Shown in pieces: positions 40,921-52,927 of a DNA stretch of 64,000 nt (the first letter of the stretch is position 1; the number at the start of each line of letters is the position of its first letter). Source of the DNA: Macrosoma leucophasiata (Eukaryota > Arthropoda > Insecta > Lepidoptera > Hedylidae); NCBI GenBank assembly GCA_036365455.1, contig JAWQUS010000030.1, positions 4,402,001-4,466,000 on the forward strand, written 5' to 3'. Position numbers and translations under genes: made by a program. The notes below the pieces were generated by a model. That model did no database searches, was not told the DNA's origin, and worked only from the letters and a program-made list of their open reading frames with translations.

Positions 40921-41118
40921 GTGGTCTGTGACACTAAGTAGGTAAAATGTTTCAAAGTTTCGGGTTCGATCTCCGCACCAGAACAAATTTTTGTATGGCC
41001 TACAGATATTTGTTTCGGGTCTGGGTGTTTGTGTGTCTTGTACGTGTACAACGGCATCCACGACAGAGGTTTATATAATACCTAATGTGGAGCTATGAGT
41101 GTAAGCGTATTTAAAAAG
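40917..41118 (+). repeat. SINE-B, diverged
   Basis: Box B GGGTTCGATCTCCGC is kept and box A is eroded. Body GCCTACAGATATTTGTTTCG, TCTGGGTGTTTGTG. Confidence 0.75.
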
Positions 41119-41315
41119 ATTTAGGGCTCGGTTTTCTGACACATTCGATGGTTAGCCGTTCCATTGGTCGATGAAAATTTTATGACAGCCCGTAACATTG
41201 AGAGATTTATAGATTCGGTGTGGATTCGGTGTGTTCGTCTAGTGTTCGTGGATAATGTTTTGAGATGAGATGTTTATCAGAGTGGTAGGTATGTGAAACT
41301 ACTAATGTAGGTAGA
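41119..41315 (+). repeat. Repeat X, copy 2
   Basis: GGTCGATGAAAATTTTATGA, CGTAACATTGAGAGATTTAT, then a short duplication of GATTCGGTGTG. Confidence 0.6.
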
Positions 41316-41535
41316 TAGTGATTAATCCCCGTATTTCCCCGGTTACTTACTTTGAAACTAAGAAACCATATTATTTAGGAAATTATCTTACAAAAAATGA
41401 TTAAAAATATCTAATGAAATTCTGGCTTAGTAAAAGCGTTTGCAACGACTAATAACAGTAAAAAAACATCAAACAAACCATAGGAACTCTACTTTTTAGA
41501 ACAGCACATCTATAAGAACATAAATATTTCATTTT

Positions 41536-41823
41536 TACTGGTGGTAGAGCTCCAGTGACGGAGCTCGCGGGCGTAGGCACCACCGCATTACCTAATATAC
41601 TTGCCGCTAAATGGTAGTGTTCAGCACTATCGTGTTTCGGTCAGGTGGTAATGTACGGCCCTGTAATTTCCGGCACAGAGGCATAACACCTTAGGCCTCA
41701 GGAGTGGTAACGCATCTGCATTTTGATCTTGGTCTTTGTGTGGGTGTCTATAGGCTGCAGTCATCACTTAACATCTATGTGAACTGCATGCTTGTTTGCC
41801 AATTCGATTACATAAAAAAAATA
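41536..41823 (+). repeat. SINE-D, full length, well preserved
   Basis: Complete from the ACTGGTGGTAGAGCTCCAGT head to the A-run. Confidence 0.8.
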
Positions 41824-41940
41824 AATATCTCTAATGGAATATGAGAGGTCACATATAATAATTTTGGAATTAATGTTGTCACATATTTTAGCTTCGAGAG
41901 GTTATCACAATTACTTACACAATATATAATAAATGCCGAC

Positions 41941-42208
41941 TGCCTCGGTAGCCTAGTGGTAGCAGGCCACTACTACTACTCTTTCGGTTCTACTACGGGT
42001 TCGATTCCCGGGTAGGGGGTTATCAGAGATAATGGTGTAAAGTCCTTTATCTCTGGTTCTATTGGGATTTTTCCATTTTCTGGAAATTTCCCAGTACCTC
42101 AAAGTTTGGTAATGTGCCCGGAGATGTCAACAGGCTCGCCACCTGTTACATGGGCCAAAACGTAACTGGCGAATCGTGGGTGTTTGCATGTATGCTTGAA
42201 TGCATTAA
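41941..42208 (+). repeat. SINE-A, near full length
   Basis: Clean GCCTCGGTAGCCTAGTGGTA and GGTTCGATTCCCGGGTAGGG. Stops at GCTTGAATGCATT, where a SINE-D begins at 42211. Confidence 0.85.
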
Positions 42209-42210
42209 TT

Positions 42211-42509
42211 TTACTGGTGGTAGAGCACCAGTGACGGAGCTCGCGGGCGTAGGCACCACCGCATTACCTAATATACTTGCCGCTAAATGGTAGTGTTCAG
42301 CACTATCGTGTTCCGGCCAGGTGGTAATGTACGGCTCTGTAATTTCCGGCACAGAGGCATAACACCTTAGGCCTCAGGAGTGGTAACGCATCTGCATTTT
42401 GACCTCGGTCTTTGTGTTGGTGTCTATAGGCTGCAGTCATCACTTAACATCAATGTGAACTGTATGCTTGTTTGCCACTTCCATAACATAAAAAAAAAAA
42501 AAAAAAAAA
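42211..42509 (+). repeat. SINE-D, full length with A20 tail
   Basis: Long pure A tail (42490-42509) suggests a young insertion, apparently into the SINE-A before it. Confidence 0.8.
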
Positions 42510-42795
42510 TACGACGAAAATTTACCATTCCCTCCCCTATCTCCGAAACTACTGAACTTAAAATTTTGAAAAAAATGTGGTAAATAGTTCTTTGCCTTAA
42601 GAATACTGGAAAATCTATAAGAAGTTTGAGTATTCAAATTAAATCGAAAATTCTTAATAATATAACCCCCCCTGCCGGTACCACCGTAACCGCTATGTCC
42701 CTGCATTTTAAATCTGTGATATTTTCGAAAATATTTATTTAAATTACGGAACCCTCACCACGCGGGTCGAACTCGCACTTGCCCGGTTTTTTTTG
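42510..42795 (-). repeat. Family I, 5' part
   Basis: Reversed start GGGCAAGTGCGAGTTCGACC, GTGAGGGTTCCGTAATTT. Confidence 0.55.
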
Positions 42796-42985
42796 GCACA
42801 CCACAATATCGTTCACCGTTATCGATGGCGTGCCGTTTCATTGATCGATGGAATAATCGTCTTAACTTTTGACGGCCCATAACATTGAGTGATTTATAGA
42901 TCCGATGTTACAAGGTGTTCGCTCATAAAGTTTTAGGACGCGAGATTTATCGGAGTCCCTTCATGTGAAACTATGCTCATCAAAT
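42796..42985 (+). repeat. Repeat X, copy 3
   Basis: TTGATCGATGGAATAATCGT, CATAACATTGAGTGATTTAT, TTACAAGGTGTTCGC. Confidence 0.6.
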
Positions 42986-42997
42986 AATATATAATGC

Positions 42998-43135
42998 AAC
43001 TTCACACATATATCCCCCGAAGGGGTAGATGGTAATACATGCGTGCATTAGTACGCGCCTAAAATTGGCCAGTCACAGTTTTTTGAGTCCTTTGCAATAA
43101 GGTAGCAAGTCTGTTCACACTCGCAGTGACATAAA
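42998..43135 (-). repeat. SINE-A tail, highly diverged
   Basis: CCCCCGAAGGGGTAGATGG then GGTAGCAAGTCTGTTCACA. Confidence 0.45.
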
Positions 43136-44345
43136 GAAAAATAATCGAATAGCACTTGAAAAAGAACTAAGTACCTACAACAGTAAGTAGTGGTCTGTTT
43201 TCATTGAACTACTGAAGCAGTCAAATACTTTGATAGAGGTATATAAATTAGTAAGAAGAGACTAGGTACATCTTACGCATCTCTACGTTTGTAAAACAAA
43301 CGATTAGGTACCTAGAGTACCTACCACAGAATAGATAAGTTAATACTGTAGCCTATGAACATCTACCTAAAAACCAGACACTTCTACGCTTGATACGATG
43401 CCACTCTTGAGGTTTAAGTTGAGTGCCTCGGTGCGGATATTAGAAGGCCGTACAATATCAGACTTGCCTTAGCATATATTCTTTAAAAAATAAACAATTA
43501 AAGAAAACATTAGTTAAAAAGTAAAATGGAACGTCTTTCCTAGATTAAAAAATAAAAAACTGTTTTCATTATATCTCATTCATATTGAATGCTAGTCCTA
43601 ACGTAACGAATCATGGAAATGTGAAGATCGGAAATAGGGATTTAGAATTTAGAGATAGTATTGATACTTTCATTGTTATTTGAATCTGAATTTGAGAATA
43701 GGGTAGTACCCTTATCATACTGACGATGGTAAGGAGTAAACAACAATGATATTTTGATAAACATTGATAGTAGGTACCCACGGAATAGGTACCCATCCTA
43801 CCTTATTCTAAATTGACGTGCTTGACAAAGTTCTACAACTTAGAGAATAATTGATTGATGAGTTATTTGAACGTGCGCGGGGTGTGTTTATCGTTAAATG
43901 CATCACTGCTGTCCGTACTTCAAAGGAAACACTGCCTGAAGGCTCAAACAAAAGATAATCAACACGAACTCAATCAACACGAATTGGCCTTGTTCATAGA
44001 GCAACACTGGGTACCATCGGCGGCGGACCGGAGGGAGTAGCCATAGCATTTATTACGATGCAAAACAGGTCTGTAATTTTTTAATTCAATTATTATTAAA
44101 TTGATTACAATATAATTGTATTTGGTAAATGTACCTAACGTTAAATCAATTAAACTACCTTCTTGGCTAGTGGCAGCCAGTCAACTCAGCTAGGTCTCAG
44201 GTTGACACATTTAAATAACCGTTGCTCTATGTAGTTTTGATGCGGAGTCATAACTTCGTCCTTGTATTTTATTCGTAGCAGTAGGCGGAAATAAGTTGCA
44301 TTTACGCCAATAGATTTCCCAATTAAAATTGGAGCTCCATAGTAC
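43136..44345. other. Unassigned stretch
   Basis: A short frame at 43855-44040 (LNASLLSVLQRKHCLKAQ) has no recognisable family. Otherwise AT-rich and featureless. Confidence 0.5.
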
Positions 44346-44574
44346 AGTCGGAGAATATGTAATAATACTACATATAGAATGGACACTTCGACGTCTCGCC
44401 TGAATTCCCCTCTTGCAGCCCGCACCTTTTCTTGAGTACCATGCCGGCAGCCTCGTACACAGAGGTTGCAAGCGGGCAACTGTGTGTGTGCGTGTACAAA
44501 CACATCCTGATTGATGTCTGTGTAGCAGGATAAACGTTTGTATGGATTTTTAGCCGAGTGTCCGCGGTGTGGTA
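44346..44574 (+). repeat. Repeat F, full copy
   Basis: GAGAATATGTAATAATACTA to CCGAGTGTCCGCGGTGTGG. Confidence 0.75.
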
Positions 44575-45264
44575 TAGCTTGATATTGTGCGGTGTTTAAC
44601 CTATTTTTAAAAACAGGACCTTATTATAGTGCCCGTGTAAAGTGAAATAGAATAACAGTGCTAGAACACGTCCTTTCGGGTTGCCTCGAAAACTTCATTT
44701 TAATTTTTCTGGTAAAGTCTCCATCGCTTTACTCGAATTGCTGTGACTCTGACTGACTGACTCTGACTTTTACGCTGCTTCTTACGAATACGAAATATCG
44801 TTTTACTTGGCAATATGCGTAATAACGATGCAATAACATAAAAAAATAAAAAAAAAAACAGGACAATTCCATTTAACATAACCCATGATCAAGTCAATCT
44901 AATTACATCATAGCTACAAAATGTTTGTAACTACAATGAAGATCTTGTTAACGTTAACACGAACATAAAGTCACGATCCAGATGTCCGTCCGTAACTCTT
45001 CGCAAACACTCGATCAGCAAGTACGTTTTCTATAACAAAAAAATAATAAAACTGTCAATAAACATTGCACCTAGTCTGTTTTCTTTGGCGTTTGATCAAT
45101 TCCAAGATCTTTGTTCACGTGCGATTCTATTTTCGGATGTATTTATTGCTTGTTTGAATCAAATGTTTGATACGGTTGGTTCAGAATTGCTTAGAACTGT
45201 GGCGACACGCAATTGCTTTTAGTTATTTTCGACCGGTTTTTATTTTTACTATTATAGAATGTTA
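44575..45264. other. Unassigned AT-rich stretch
   Basis: No frame or family match seen. Confidence 0.5.
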
Positions 45265-45326
45265 TACAGGGTAAATTGAAATTAGCGCATCACCTCTTGC
45301 AGGTAGCATCTTAAATTAACCCTGTA
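45265..45326. mobile_element. 62-bp TIR remnant with TA duplication
   Basis: TACAGGGTAAATT and AATTAACCCTGTA, flanked by TA on both sides (45263-45264, 45327-45328). Confidence 0.6.
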
Positions 45327-45861
45327 TAAGGAATATACGTGCGTGTTTGTCCACGTACGAGGGTTTGATGTGCCCCGGCGCTAAAATTCGATCATTATTA
45401 TAAAAAGTCGGAGCCAGATACGGCAGTGAGTGATTGGCACAGCTTATGCCAAGCCAGTTTATTCTAGCCGTGATAAATGGCTGCACACTTTGCTATTCTT
45501 GGCACACAACAGCTGCGTATTTCCTTCATGATTTTCCATTTATGGCTTAGGATACTGTTGATTCATTATTTCGTATATGTATTCGTACACAATTACATTT
45601 GCGATGAATCTAAGATTTTTGTATGTTGTGATAGCCCTAAGTATATTTTAGATAAAAAAATAAAAAGAAGAGTGAAGAAGATAAGCACGATACCCCTCAA
45701 AACTATAATTCAGTTCCTGGGGAGATTAGGTTATACACTGGCAGTTACTACCCCGAGGCCCTTCACTTTATTAATCAATATAATATTATTATTATTAAGC
45801 CCCAAAGAGAATGGAAATTATTATAATACGGACACGAAGTCACGAGAAATTGATATATATT

Positions 45862-46115
45862 TACTTGTGGTAGAGTACCATTAGAGCCTCATCACCGCAT
45901 TACCTTATCTTTCGGCTACCAAACCGGTGTATTCTGCACTATCGTGTTTCGGTGATGGTAATGTATGGCCCCGTGACATAAACACAAGTTCTAGTGGCAT
46001 CGCATCTGAATTTTGATCATCGGTTTTTGTGTAGATCTCTATAGACTACAGTCATGATTTAACATCAATGGGAGCTGCACGCTTGTTTGTCACCTTGGTT
46101 GTCGTTACATAAAAA
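45862..46115 (+). repeat. SINE-D, diverged
   Basis: TGTGGTAGAGTACCATTAG to GTCGTTACATAAAAAAACG. Confidence 0.6.
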
Positions 46116-46441
46116 AACGTAACTTCAAGCCTGTAATCCCCGAAGGGGTAGGCAGAGGTAAATGCATGCATTCAAGCATACATGCAAACAGCCGGTTACG
46201 TTTTGGCCCATGTAATAGGTGGCGAGCCTGTTGACATCTCCGGGCACATTACCAAACTTGGTACTGGGAAATTTGGATTATCTCTGTTTCTATTGAATGG
46301 AAAAATCCCAATAGAACCAGAGATAAAAGACTTTACATCATTATCTCTGATAACCCTGACGGCCACTACTACTACGCTGACGTCCCCTACCCGGGACATC
46401 AGCGTAGTAGTAGTGGCCTGCCACCAATAAGCTACCGAGGT
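46116..46441 (-). repeat. SINE-A with inverted box region
   Basis: Near full length. The tRNA-derived part carries an inverted copy of itself: 46361-46386 and 46393-46418 pair over 26 nt with one mismatch (GGCCACTACTACTACGCTGA..). Confidence 0.8.
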
Positions 46442-47627
46442 AGTAAAAAAACATAAACACAATATTGGGGTTTTTCTCAGTAGATTCTCTTTCTAATAAA
46501 AAGAGTGTGGATATGGCGAATGTATAAGAATTGTAAGGGGCTACGAGCTAAGAGGCTACGGAACCCCAATAATAATAAGATTCAAGCATCAATTAATAAA
46601 AGTTTAACACAACAATGAAATGTTGTTAAACGACATGTTGACACGAGCTAAATCATCTTTAAGCCAAAATGTCGCACTAAACTTGTGAAAAAGGTGTGAA
46701 ATATCGCCCCAACAAATGTATATTGTTTGACAAATATTTACGACCAGTTCAGCAGCCCTGCTATAAATTTGACATTCGACGAATTGCGTCGTAAAGCGAT
46801 TTACACATTGAGTCTTCACTTTATTTTCTTTGAAGAAAATCCTACCAGAAACATAAATGTAAAATAGGGGCCGAGTTCGTTACAAAAACACAAATTGCAA
46901 GATACGCACACGGATAACGACTTCGGTTATAAAAAGTCTCACCAGAAATGCAAAATTGGATGTGTAGATTAAATTGACTTGAAATTATGGGGGTCAAAAT
47001 GATATTTTTTTGGTTAGCTACCTTGATACACTAGGTTTAATTACATATAATGTCACTCGGTTCACACCTACTTGAATGGCACTAAACATTGCAGTTTCCT
47101 TAAAATGTTGTTAATTTTCGCGTTGTAAAAAATCAGTAACGTAATTTTATGAAAAAATTACTTTTCCGAATAATACGTTTTTTATTGTTAAAGCTTTAGC
47201 CAGGTAATATATTTCTGGTCACGTCAAAGGATTTATTTTGTTACTAAGGAAACATTCTGCTCTGTTTGTTGTGTACCCGTTCGGGAAATACAGTGAATTT
47301 ATATTTGTTTAATCTAAGGGTGGCAGTTTCGACATAAAGGGCGTTATTTATTGTGAAAAGAGCATAGGGAAAGTGGGGTTATCTGCATGCGCCATCTAGT
47401 GGAACACAGTTAAATTATAAAGCATAAGGTGACGAATAATACGCTGAAACGCGCTTGTAAAGTTTTCTTAAGAGTTGCCAATAGAACTACCCAACGTTAG
47501 TCATTGGTAGTCGAAGCCCATCAAGTCTTTTAAAGCAAGCTCGTCTTTTTTGACGCTGCCAGTGTGGATGTGTAAAAAGCTTAACACAATAAATGAATAA
47601 AAATATGTTTTTATTACACATGTTTTA
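46442..47627. other. Mostly unassigned
   Basis: A Family I end (GGCTACGGAACCCCAATAAT) at about 46552. The rest is AT-rich with no gene signal. Confidence 0.5.
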
Positions 47628-47959
47628 GGGTTCCGTACCGAAATCTAAAAATGGAACCATATTAATTAGACTTCGCAGGCATTTTTTAAATTTTGCTGGT
47701 GATAGCTAGCGAGTGGAAAGGACAAGTTCCATATTGGGCGTATAGAGGAAAATACGTAGAATCATGAAAAAATACTCAAAAAATAATTTTAATCGTTTTT
47801 TTTTTGGTCGGAAATATCTATTTTATGTAATTTTTGTATGACAACAATATGTCACCGTATTTCTACTATGACGTTCTTGTTGTTTCAAATATATTTAATA
47901 TACAAGAATAGGATTTATGCGAGTTCAAAGCCGCGAACGGAAGCTAGTCTATAAGATTA

Positions 47960-48162
47960 GTGGAATTAATAAGTTAATAAGAAAAATGAGAAAGGCATGC
48001 TCCGATAAATACCAAATAGGGCGAGCTCTGTCTGATCGTGCGGTTAAAAGTCTAAGAAATCGGCGTGGATGTATGAAGGTAAATGAGGCACGAGAGGTAT
48101 GTCGGGACCGGGATATCTGGCGCTCTACACTCTCTGGCTACCCTGTTAGGGACCTGGCGTGA
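47960..48162 (+). pseudogene. LINE ORF2 C-terminal end
   Basis: Reads YQIGRALSDRAVKSLRNRRG, then CMKVNEAREVCRDRDIWRST and LSGYPVRDLA with stop at 48160-48162. Compared with 36084-36293 it lacks the KRM residues between CMK and V, a short in-frame deletion. GRPR is not recognisable. A relic of the same family; upstream reverse transcriptase is absent. Confidence 0.7.
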
Positions 48163-48404
48163 AAATACGTAATAAGTCTTATGAAAGCGATCTCATTCCC
48201 AGCAATAAATATTTTCCAACCCCGCCCCATTTCCCATCATTAACCCGCTTTTGGCATTGTTATATAACTATATAACATATTGCTATATAACATATTGCTT
48301 TTTGACACGCCTAAAAGTACGCGTAGCAGGAACTGAGGGATTATGAATATGGATAGCGGGCTTTTTAACTTGATTTGAATTAAATGTTTTTAAATATGAA
48401 TCGC

Positions 48405-48540
48405 GAAACATAGAAAGAAAGAAAGAAAATATTTTTACTTCGAGTAAGATTTTACAACCGTTGTCTTAAGGTCATAAGAAAACAAAATCCTATAATGAAT
48501 AACTAATTACATAAAAACTAGAGTTTGAATTAAAACAATA
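48405..48540 (-). repeat. LINE simple tail and 3' UTR remnant
   Basis: AGAAAGAAAGAAAGAAAATA followed by diverged sequence like 14211-14330. Confidence 0.4.
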
Positions 48541-48545
48541 TAAAG

Positions 48546-48780
48546 CGTATCTTTATGCCCGCCCACATGAAGGGGTAGGTAACACCCGCGTGTGGCCAAT
48601 AATGTTTTGTCTTATGTGCGTGGTGGGGAGCCTATTGCCATCTTATATCTCAAAGAGATTACTGGGAAACTTCAAGAAAATGGAAAAATCTCAAAAGAAC
48701 TCAGCATAGAAATAGTGGCTTGCTACCCGGCGCCGGTGGCCTGTGTTGCTCTATGCTTGCTACCACTAGAATACTGAGGC
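48546..48780 (-). repeat. SINE-A, diverged and rearranged
   Basis: ATGAAGGGGTAGG, GTGGGGAGCCTATTGCCATC and the reversed head GCTTGCTACCACTAGAATAC. Confidence 0.6.
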
Positions 48781-49347
48781 AATAGAGCTGTGATTGTTGA
48801 ATTTCAGGGTTCGGTAGTTATAAATGAAAAAAGTGTGTGTTTATCAGTTCCGACGCACGACGGTTTTACTAGGTGTGCGTTAGGAGATCGCTAGTGTGCG
48901 GCCGAATGAAAGACGTCCGCGAATATAATAATATACCTACGAGAGATAAATCCGAAAACTAGTTTTATTTCAAGACGAATCCTTTTTGTTTTATAATCTG
49001 ACCTTCCTTTTCGGTTTGAAACCCTTTTTACAACCCATGATGAAGAGGCATAATGACCGTCGGAGCTCCTTACACGAGATTCAACATAAATACTTAATTA
49101 GTGCAAGTAATTTATTTGGGTCAGAATAGGAATATAGTAGGGTTATAGCTGTAATTAACCCATAGACCGCACACGAATACGGATTTTGGTTTTCTCGTAA
49201 GTATATTGGACGTTGAATTATTTATGTGCTAGGTTTATTGGATTAAGGACGCTTTTCAGGTAAAAATAAGTACAGGTAGCAATGTAAGTGTTATTGCTCA
49301 TCAAAAAAGTTACGCTCGTATTTTTCTAAGAGATATGGGAAATATTC

Positions 49348-49378
49348 CTTCCCTATAGCTTCATGAGCTATAGGGAAG
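49348..49378. repeat. 13-bp-arm perfect hairpin
   Basis: CTTCCCTATAGCT / AGCTATAGGGAAG with 5-nt loop. Not followed by a T-run. Confidence 0.8.
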
Positions 49379-49420
49379 CTATATTAATCTAATTTAGTAG
49401 TAATTTAGTTTATCGAGTAA

Positions 49421-49743
49421 ACAAAATAATAATTAAACCTCAACGGAGACTAGCCAACTGCGCGGGAGATGTTAAAGTGCACAAGAGTATGCGCAAAAAC
49501 AGGTGCACTCTCTATTCCCTTACTCTCCTCATAGCCAACGCCTCCTAGACCGGAGAGAGGTCGGGCGCAAGACCGACGGCTTTTATGTACTCTCCAAAGC
49601 ACGGATACTAGACTCCGGGCTACTACTAGGCATTTCCTCACAGAAAAAAAAACAATAACAGATTTTCCCGACCCGTAAATCGAACCCGGGACGTCAGGCT
49701 TCACCATCGCGATTGCGACCATTGGGCCACGAGGCAGTCGATT
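49421..49743 (-). repeat. SINE-E, tRNA-derived, with target duplication
   Basis: Reversed head CGACTGCCTCGTGGCCCAAT with box B GGGTTCGATTTACGGG. Reversed 3' end TTGTGCACTTTAACATCTCC and GCGCAGTTGGCTAGTCTCC. TTTAGTTTATCGAGTAA (49403 on) and TTTAGTTTAACGAGTAA (49744 on) flank it. Confidence 0.8.
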
Positions 49744-49928
49744 TTTAGTTTAACGAGTAAGCATAAGCAGTAAATAGGGTTTGAAGATAGTCATCATCAT
49801 CGTCATATCAGCCGAAACATCTGCTGCTGCCCATCTTGCGTTATTGTATTCACGGTCGTCACGCCCCGACGCCAACAGATAGTGGCATGTACTCGTACTA
49901 CGAGTATATCAGTCACGTTTTCGAATTA

Positions 49929-50372
49929 AAAGGCTATTACACGACACGGTCTTCAGGGTCCGGCAGAAAACCGGTGGGCGTAACCTCGCGCCGGGTTGCC
50001 GCTTATTACACTATCCGGTCCTCAGGGCCCTAACTCAGTCACAGTACAGATATGAACAGTACGGAAACTACGTACAAAACGTTGAAATGGCGCAATTAAA
50101 CAAATATGCGCATCAACGAGGCCCTAAAACGGTTCTCGCGTTGCTTCAGCTCCGTGTCACCCGCTACTCGAGCGTCGATGCGCATGTTTGTGTGAGTATG
50201 AGTCGAACGTTTTGTACGTAGTTTCCATACTGTTCATATTTGTTCAGTGTGTAGTTAGGGCGTTAGGCTGATCGGGCCGCTCCGGTCGCCCTAATTAGTG
50301 CGCTAACTCCCTAATTACACTACCCTGACTCTTGCTGTCATACCCTGAATACTGTGCCGTGTAATAAGTCCA
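49929..50372. mobile_element. MITE with TTA duplication containing a second palindrome
   Basis: CTATTACACGACACGG faces CTGTGCCGTGTAATAAG; TTA at 49926-49928 and 50373-50375. Repeats of CTTCAGGGTCC / GTCCTCAGGGCCC occur near the left end. Confidence 0.6.
50050..50240. mobile_element. Palindromic element nested in the MITE
   Basis: ATATGAACAGTACGGAAACT..AAAACGTT mirrored by AACGTTTTGTACGTAGTTTC..TTCATAT (about 34-bp arms, one or two mismatches). The interior also pairs (ATGCGCATC). Confidence 0.75.
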
Positions 50373-51186
50373 TTAAGATGGTGCGACTAAGAAATACGAA
50401 CTAGAAAGACGACATATACGTATACCTATGGAAATTTGGTGTGATAAAGTAAAACGGTCCTTTACCCGCCGTTTAAGAATTTAATCATGCAAATGAGACT
50501 ACTTACACACACACAAAAATGTTATACGAAACACGAATTCAGAGTACAATTTCAGAGCAATATTGTTTTAACAAATACAATTTGAGAACATTCTTGTTTA
50601 AACTCACTTTGAAGCATTTGTTAAGCTTTATTGCTGTAGGTATATTCGTTGACCATTTTAGTTAAAAAAATATTTCAAATAACACTGGTAGACAATCAGC
50701 CACGTCGCAGTCTACACATACAATTACTTAACTGGGTATCAATCAATTGAAATAAGCTCGATATTCTACACATAAGTTTTATTTTCCGGAAAAAAAAGAC
50801 TGCATCGCCCACTGAATATAGACATTTATAATTAAGTAGGGATAGCCACTTTTAGACTTTCTCGATGTTTAATAAGGTAGGTACCTAATTTCGATTTTGG
50901 TGCAACATGTCATCTAATTTTATTGAACATTATGTTAAAATGTTATTTAAATTTTAACTTCTGTTAGAATGTTATTTAAATGTTAACTTCTGTTAAAATG
51001 TTTATTCGAAATAAATTTGAAAATAAAATTAAATAAAAAAACCTATTAAACACGACAAAGATTTATTTGAAGCTCAAACGAAAACAAGCGACGTTGTTGT
51101 TTTCGACGATGTTTCTTGTTGTTATTACTTGTAAAGGTGTGTACACATTAAAATGAAGTTAATTATATAGAAATGGTTTGTATTTA
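50373..51186. other. Unassigned AT-rich stretch
   Basis: Contains a small tandem of TGTTAGAATGTTATTTAAAT-like words at 50935-51000. Confidence 0.5.
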
Positions 51187-51312
51187 ATTTTTTTTATGCA
51201 ATGGAAGTGGCAAACAAGCTTGCAGTTCACATTGATGTTAAGTGATGACTGCAGCCTATAGACATCCACAGAAAGACCAAGGTTAAAATGCAGGTTCGTT
51301 ACCATTCCTGAG
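51187..51312 (-). repeat. SINE-D tail half
   Basis: TTTTTTTATGCAATGGAAG to GGTTCGTTACCATTCCTGAG. Confidence 0.7.
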
Positions 51313-51594
51313 CGTAGTACCTTCACATCACTTTTTGAATTAAACAACTGGAAAAGGCAGATCTGACAGTTCTTATACATCCATGAATTATTTTGTTGTA
51401 AGTACAATGTTTCACGAATAACAAGCGGGCGTACTCTGACCTCATTATGATATCTAATTGCGAATCTAACATGAGTTTTAATGTTTTGTCTTATTTCTCT
51501 ACATACAATGTCGTGAAACAAAAGATAATTTATTGATTAAATTTTGCGTATCAAATGAAATAGCAATAAATAATCGGAATACTTGCGGTATGTT

Positions 51595-51665
51595 TGTATG
51601 TATCTTCACGCCAAGTCCCTTGCGGGGTAAGCAGAGAGTGTGAAGCGCGATTCCGGTACTGACAT
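51595..51665 (-). repeat. LINE ORF2 end fragment
   Basis: Reversed, CTCTCTGCTTACCCCGCAAG and GGACTTGGCGTGAAGATACA match the end of 36065-36300. Confidence 0.6.
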
Positions 51666-51719
51666 TATTTACAGTACTTATAATTTTGAGCGAAAAAAAG
51701 GCACTGTCGCATAACTTCA

Positions 51720-51924
51720 TCTACTTGCCGCTAAATGATACGGTTCAGCGCTATCGTATTCTGTCAGGTAACGTACGCTCCTGTAATTCCCGGCACAGGC
51801 TTAGGCCTCAAGAGTCACAACGCGTCTACATTCAAATTATTATGTAGATGTCTAAAGGCCACAGTATTCACTTACCATCAAAGTGAACTTTATGTGTATC
51901 CCCATCATAACATAAGAAAAACAT
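51720..51924 (+). repeat. SINE-D without head, diverged
   Basis: CTACTTGCCGCTAAATGATA to CATCATAACATAAGAAAAAC. Confidence 0.65.
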
Positions 51925-52927
51925 AAAGTCTTTGATAGTTCTGAGCGAAATATGTTTGGATTATTTCTTATAGATTTCCTCGGTGACAAATCTGAATTAC
52001 TACCTCTTCCTAAAGGCAGGTTGTTGAATACAGCAAAGGAAAATAATTTCCATAACAATACTCGAGAAAAGTGAAAAGTGATCTAAGATATTGCAATTCT
52101 TGAACAAGTATAATATTTTCTCTGGGATGAGCAAAACGAAGCCTTTAGTGAATAGGAATAAAAACGAACACTGTATTGTTTGTAAAGCATAAACATGAAT
52201 AAGAGTTTGCAATAAATATTCGCACATTAAATCGAAATCTAGATAAAAGACGAGCAACAGAGTGCTTCCATGAAATTTCTAATACAATATTCATAGATCG
52301 TTTGGATGATATAAAAATTCTGGAGAAAACACTTTTCGCCCTGGCTCTTTTAATAATGTTTGTGTAAAATTTAGATTCCTTTTAATTTAATTAATTATAC
52401 CACTTAACATGTTCGTTTTATTTAGACTGTGATTATACTTTGAATATAAGTGATTATTAAAAACTTTGGTTTTGGGACTTCTAAACTCGGACATTATGGA
52501 GTTGAAGAAAAATATTTTTTGTAATATAAAGGCACAAAGTTTTGATGACATATTTATCTTTAGGAATCTTATCTTTTATTTAAGCTATCAATATTTACTG
52601 GAATTTTAATACTCTACCTAGACTCAAAATAGTTGTAAGTATGAGGAAAACCGTCTAACTACTTTTAAAATCATCAAGAAACCAGACGTGTTTTTTTTTT
52701 AATTAAGTCGTTGGAACTATCCTCTGATATACGCCAAGAGATGGTTCACATCAGGTCGAACTGACAGTTCGACTAACGGCTATATATATTGTCCGTCTAT
52801 CACAACCAATTTTCTACAGTCTTTATTAAAACTGCAAAAATTACAAATATTTTATCCAAAACAGTAGTTGCTACATCTCTTGAATAAAATGTTTACAAGT
52901 TCAGACATTTTTGAGGTTTAGCTTATA
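51925..52927. other. Unassigned AT-rich stretch
   Basis: No coding or repeat signal I can support. Confidence 0.5.

Noticed and set aside
43855..44040. 61-codon frame with a short NQHELNQHEL duplication
   Set aside because: The repeat is a trivial local duplication and nothing else supports a gene.
45477..45884. 135-codon plus-strand open frame with hydrophobic stretches
   Set aside because: Low-complexity AT-rich composition, ends inside a SINE-D and has no recognisable domain or splice context.
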